Assembly: GCA_026770585.1 (NCBI GenBank) | Contig: MU646490.1 | Span: 158,943-170,465 of the forward strand | Direction of reading: 5' to 3' | DNA from: Baffinella frigidus | Taxonomy: Eukaryota > Cryptophyceae > Cryptomonadales > Baffinellaceae | Length of the DNA stretch: 11,523 nucleotides | Shown: positions 10,613-11,523 of the stretch, piece by piece | How positions within the stretch are numbered: the stretch's first letter is position 1 | Layout of the letters: each line of letters begins with the position of its first letter | Program-made: the position numbers and the translations under genes | Notes under the pieces: model-generated | What the model was told of the DNA's origin: nothing | Database searches by the model: none | The model's input: only the letters and a program-made list of their open reading frames with translations

Positions 10613-11278
10613 GTCTCTGTCTCTCTCTTTCTATCTCTCTGTCTCTCTCTGTCTATCTCTCTGCGCGTGGGCTTGTGGGCGGGGTGGAGGGCGGGGTTAT
10701 ACGAGGAGAGGGTAGGGCCGTGTCGTTCCGCAGTCGCGCGAAGAGCGTTCGCCAGGACGTCAGCCGCGATCAGGTACAGGTGCTCTGGCACGTATGTGAA
10801 TGACGCGCCTGCGTTTGTGGTTCAGGGGTTAGGGATTATGGTTTAGGGTCTATGGTTTATGGTTTATGGTTTATGGTTTATGGTTTATGGTTTATGGTTT
10901 ATGGTTCCGGGTTTAGGGTTTAGGGATTATGGTTCAGGGTTTAGAGATTATGGTTTAGGGGTTAGGATCTAGGGTGTAGGGTTGCGGGCGCGCCTAGGTC
11001 TCCTCGGAACTTGATCTCGATCTCATCCACCATGTACTTTCCGCACGCCTGTGTCAGGGGGGTTTGGGGTTGTGTTTCGGGTTTGGGGTGTGAGGTTTGG
11101 GGTTTGAGGTTTGGGGTTTGGGGTTTGAGGTTTGGGGTTTGGGGTTTGGGTTTTGGGGTTTGGGGTTTGGGGTTTAGGGATCAGGGTTTCGGGTTTTGGG
11201 CTTCGGGTTTAAGGTGTCGGGTTTCGGGTTCAGGGTTGATGACACACCACCTCCACTCGCTGAGGCAGTTCGCGACGG
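9024..11278 (-). CDS. PDK: pyruvate dehydrogenase kinase-like gene, C-terminal part (5' end beyond the window)
   Basis: Six joined exons plus a tentative seventh on the minus strand give about 209 residues of a mitochondrial protein kinase of the PDK/BCKDK family, GHKL-type kinases that phosphorylate the E1 alpha subunit of the pyruvate (or branched-chain 2-oxoacid) dehydrogenase complex in the mitochondrial matrix. Seen in order: CGKYMVDEIEIKFRGD, YVPEHLYLIAADVLANALRA (N-box region), VTVTISEGSNIFIRITDQGG (the DxGGG ATP site), VWKFSYTDS, and GLPLCRVYARFWGGDV. The YAR..GGD form is closer to PDK than to BCKDK. Splice phases agree at all junctions from 11048 down. Usual PDK length is about 400 residues, so the mitochondrial presequence and four-helix domain lie to the right. 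The N-box Glu is Asp, and the G2-box glycines are altered. Confidence 0.8.
9147..9373 (-). repeat. PDK intron E-F with a CT microsatellite
   Basis: CT/CTCC repeats on the plus strand (about 9268-9338), purine-rich on the sense strand, with GC-rich mixed sequence on either side. Confidence 0.75.
9374..9517 (-). CDS. PDK: PDK exon E (G2 region and last kinase strands)
   Basis: After CCACGCAG the minus strand reads TTSAALAAGRQGLPLCRVYA and then RFWGGDVTLMNVENWGCSFL. GLP.(S/C)R.YAR..GGD is the PDK family hallmark, followed by the final strand (SFLIRLPKK). The standard GFGYG before LP is AGRQG here. The donor is TCT|GTGGTC, phase 0. Confidence 0.82.
9682..9747 (-). CDS. PDK: PDK exon D
   Basis: After CCGCACAG the minus strand reads VWKFSYTDS followed by RMDGITKSGASS, 22 codons, phase 0 at both ends. 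It corresponds to the ATP-lid region, where PDKs have (I/V)..Y.YSTA. The donor is TCG|GTCATC; the intron then has a run of 12 C on the sense strand. Confidence 0.75.
9748..10072 (-). repeat. PDK intron C-D with CACCT-rich and GA-rich tracts
   Basis: On the plus strand it contains CACCTCACCTCACTTCGCCT-like C-rich sequence (about 9905-10003) and a GAGAGAGGG tract (about 9777-9834). No telomere-like tract. Open frames on both strands here are compositional. Confidence 0.7.
10073..10178 (-). CDS. PDK: PDK exon C (ATP-binding DxGGG motif)
   Basis: After CTGTGCAG the minus strand reads GGSLPPVTVTISEGSNIFIR and then ITDQGGGVAHAAETK. DQGGG is the G1 box of the GHKL ATP site, and its aspartate normally contacts adenine. 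The donor is AAG|GTGCGC, phase 0. This is the most diagnostic exon of the gene. Confidence 0.88.
10421..10437 (-). repeat. copy of the exon C acceptor in the preceding intron
   Basis: On the sense strand GTGCAGTGGAGG occurs here and at the true exon C boundary (around 10172-10183), including the AG. It is short, about 12 bases. Confidence 0.5.
10519..10573 (-). repeat. duplicated fragment of PDK exon B inside the following intron
   Basis: On the minus strand it reads VLANALGATAAERHGPTLS, against VLANALRATAERHGPTLS in exon B, with an in-frame three-base insertion and one Arg to Gly change. The GT donor is missing (TTGGCACA instead), as is the beginning of the exon. A TC microsatellite (10579-10662) separates the copies; some flanking sequence past the donor is also shared. 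Confidence 0.82.
10579..10662. repeat. TC/TCTG microsatellite in a PDK intron
   Basis: CTCTGTCTCTGTCTCTCT-type repeats, purine-rich on the sense strand of the gene. It lies between the two copies of the exon B fragment. Confidence 0.9.
10703..10808 (-). CDS. PDK: PDK exon B (N-box helix)
   Basis: After ACGCAG the minus strand reads ASFTYVPEHLYLIAADVLAN and then ALRATAERHGPTLS. YVPEHLY and NALRAT match the PDK helix that contributes Asn for Mg-ATP binding. The usual E.xxKN is DVLAN here. The donor is CCTC|GTATAA, phase 2. Confidence 0.82.
10820..10984 (-). repeat. telomere-like tract in a PDK intron, sense-oriented
   Basis: On the plus strand it reads GGGTTTA/GGGATTATG, so on the transcribed gene's sense strand it is CCCTAAA-like. 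It includes eight nearly perfect TATGGTT units at 10851-10906. It fills most of the GC-AG intron 10809-10993. Confidence 0.93.
10994..11048 (-). CDS. PDK: PDK exon A (start of the kinase domain)
   Basis: After GACACAG the minus strand reads ACGKYMVDEIEIKFRGDL. This aligns with the PDK stretch (LC.KYY....L.I) just before the first kinase-domain strand. The exon ends in CTAG with GC, not GT, as the donor (10993-10992), phase 1. Using this GC donor restores an unbroken reading into exon B. Confidence 0.7.
11055..11237 (-). repeat. telomere-like tract upstream of PDK exon A, sense-oriented
   Basis: On the plus strand GGGTTTG/GGGTTTA units; on the gene's sense strand CCCAAAC/CCCTAAA. CCCCAAA-type units dominate. 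Presumably an intron between exon A and the next exon upstream. Confidence 0.9.
11251..11278 (-). CDS. PDK: PDK tentative upstream mini-exon
   Basis: 28 nt between TTAG and GAG|GTGG on the minus strand, phase 0 at its right junction, reading RRELPQRVE. Joined to the next exon it precedes ACGKYM, the position of the helix before the kinase domain in PDKs. It is very short and has no independent support. Confidence 0.3.
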
Positions 11279-11299
11279 CTAATACAGAGCTAGCGTGCG

Positions 11300-11523
11300 G
11301 CAGTGAGGGAGAGAGAGCGAGCGCGAGAGAGCGGGAGCGAGTGAGAGAGGGGGCAAGCGCGTGGAGGTGAGCGCGAGGGGCCGCCGCTCGACCAGGGGGC
11401 AGACGCAGGAAAGAGAGGGAGGATGGACGAGGGAGGATGGAGAAGGGAGGAGGCTGACACCTCGCTGACGCAGGGGGCTGAGGGAGGAGGGAGGCACGAG
11501 GCTAACGCAGAAGGGGGGAGGGG
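11300..11523. repeat. GA-rich region at the right edge
   Basis: GAGAGAGCGAGCGCGAGAGA-type tract (about 11306-11356), then GGGAGGA/GGATGGA-rich sequence to the end. Probably intronic for the minus-strand gene. No exon recognised. Confidence 0.6.

Overview
The window looks like nuclear DNA of a eukaryote, probably a GC-rich alga or other protist. The evidence is that its two recognisable proteins can only be read by joining many short exons, that the splice sites are GT-AG with some GC-AG, and that the introns are packed with degenerate CCCTAAA (plant-type telomere) units and GA/CT microsatellites. TTTAGGG-type telomere units are known from green algae and plants, dinoflagellates and several other protist groups, so the sequence alone does not fix the lineage. 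Nothing bacterial (operons, Shine-Dalgarno starts, CRISPR) is seen.

Plus strand, about 536-7814: a 5'-nucleotidase/UshA-type metallophosphoesterase that I assemble from 14 exons into roughly 675 residues. It has an N-terminal calcineurin-like phosphoesterase domain (exons 1-4), a C-terminal nucleotidase domain (exons 5-10) and a tail of unknown function (exons 10-14). Minus strand, from beyond the right edge (about 11278) down to 9024: the C-terminal half of a mitochondrial-type pyruvate dehydrogenase kinase (PDK family, GHKL fold), read from six exons plus one tentative one. The two genes converge. The 1.2 kb between them holds related hairpin (MITE-like) elements, short tandem repeats and GA-rich tracts. 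Positions 1-535 carry no secure gene. I see no functional link between the two proteins beyond being neighbours.

The most unusual content lies in the introns. (1) Nine tracts of degenerate CCCTAAA units fill introns or flanks of both genes, and in all nine the C-rich strand is the sense strand: the motif flips to GGGTTTA on the plus strand exactly where the gene flips. (2) Several introns contain decayed copies of the beginning (or, in one case, the end) of a neighbouring exon, including intact AG acceptor sites: one copy of the exon 3 start, three copies of the exon 4 start, and copies of two PDK exon edges. (3) Several introns are bounded by short direct repeats that span both splice junctions, as expected if they arose by insertion with target-site duplication (introner-like) or by tandem duplication. 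Together these point to active intron birth and growth. This is an inference from one locus and needs transcript data and genome-wide counts.
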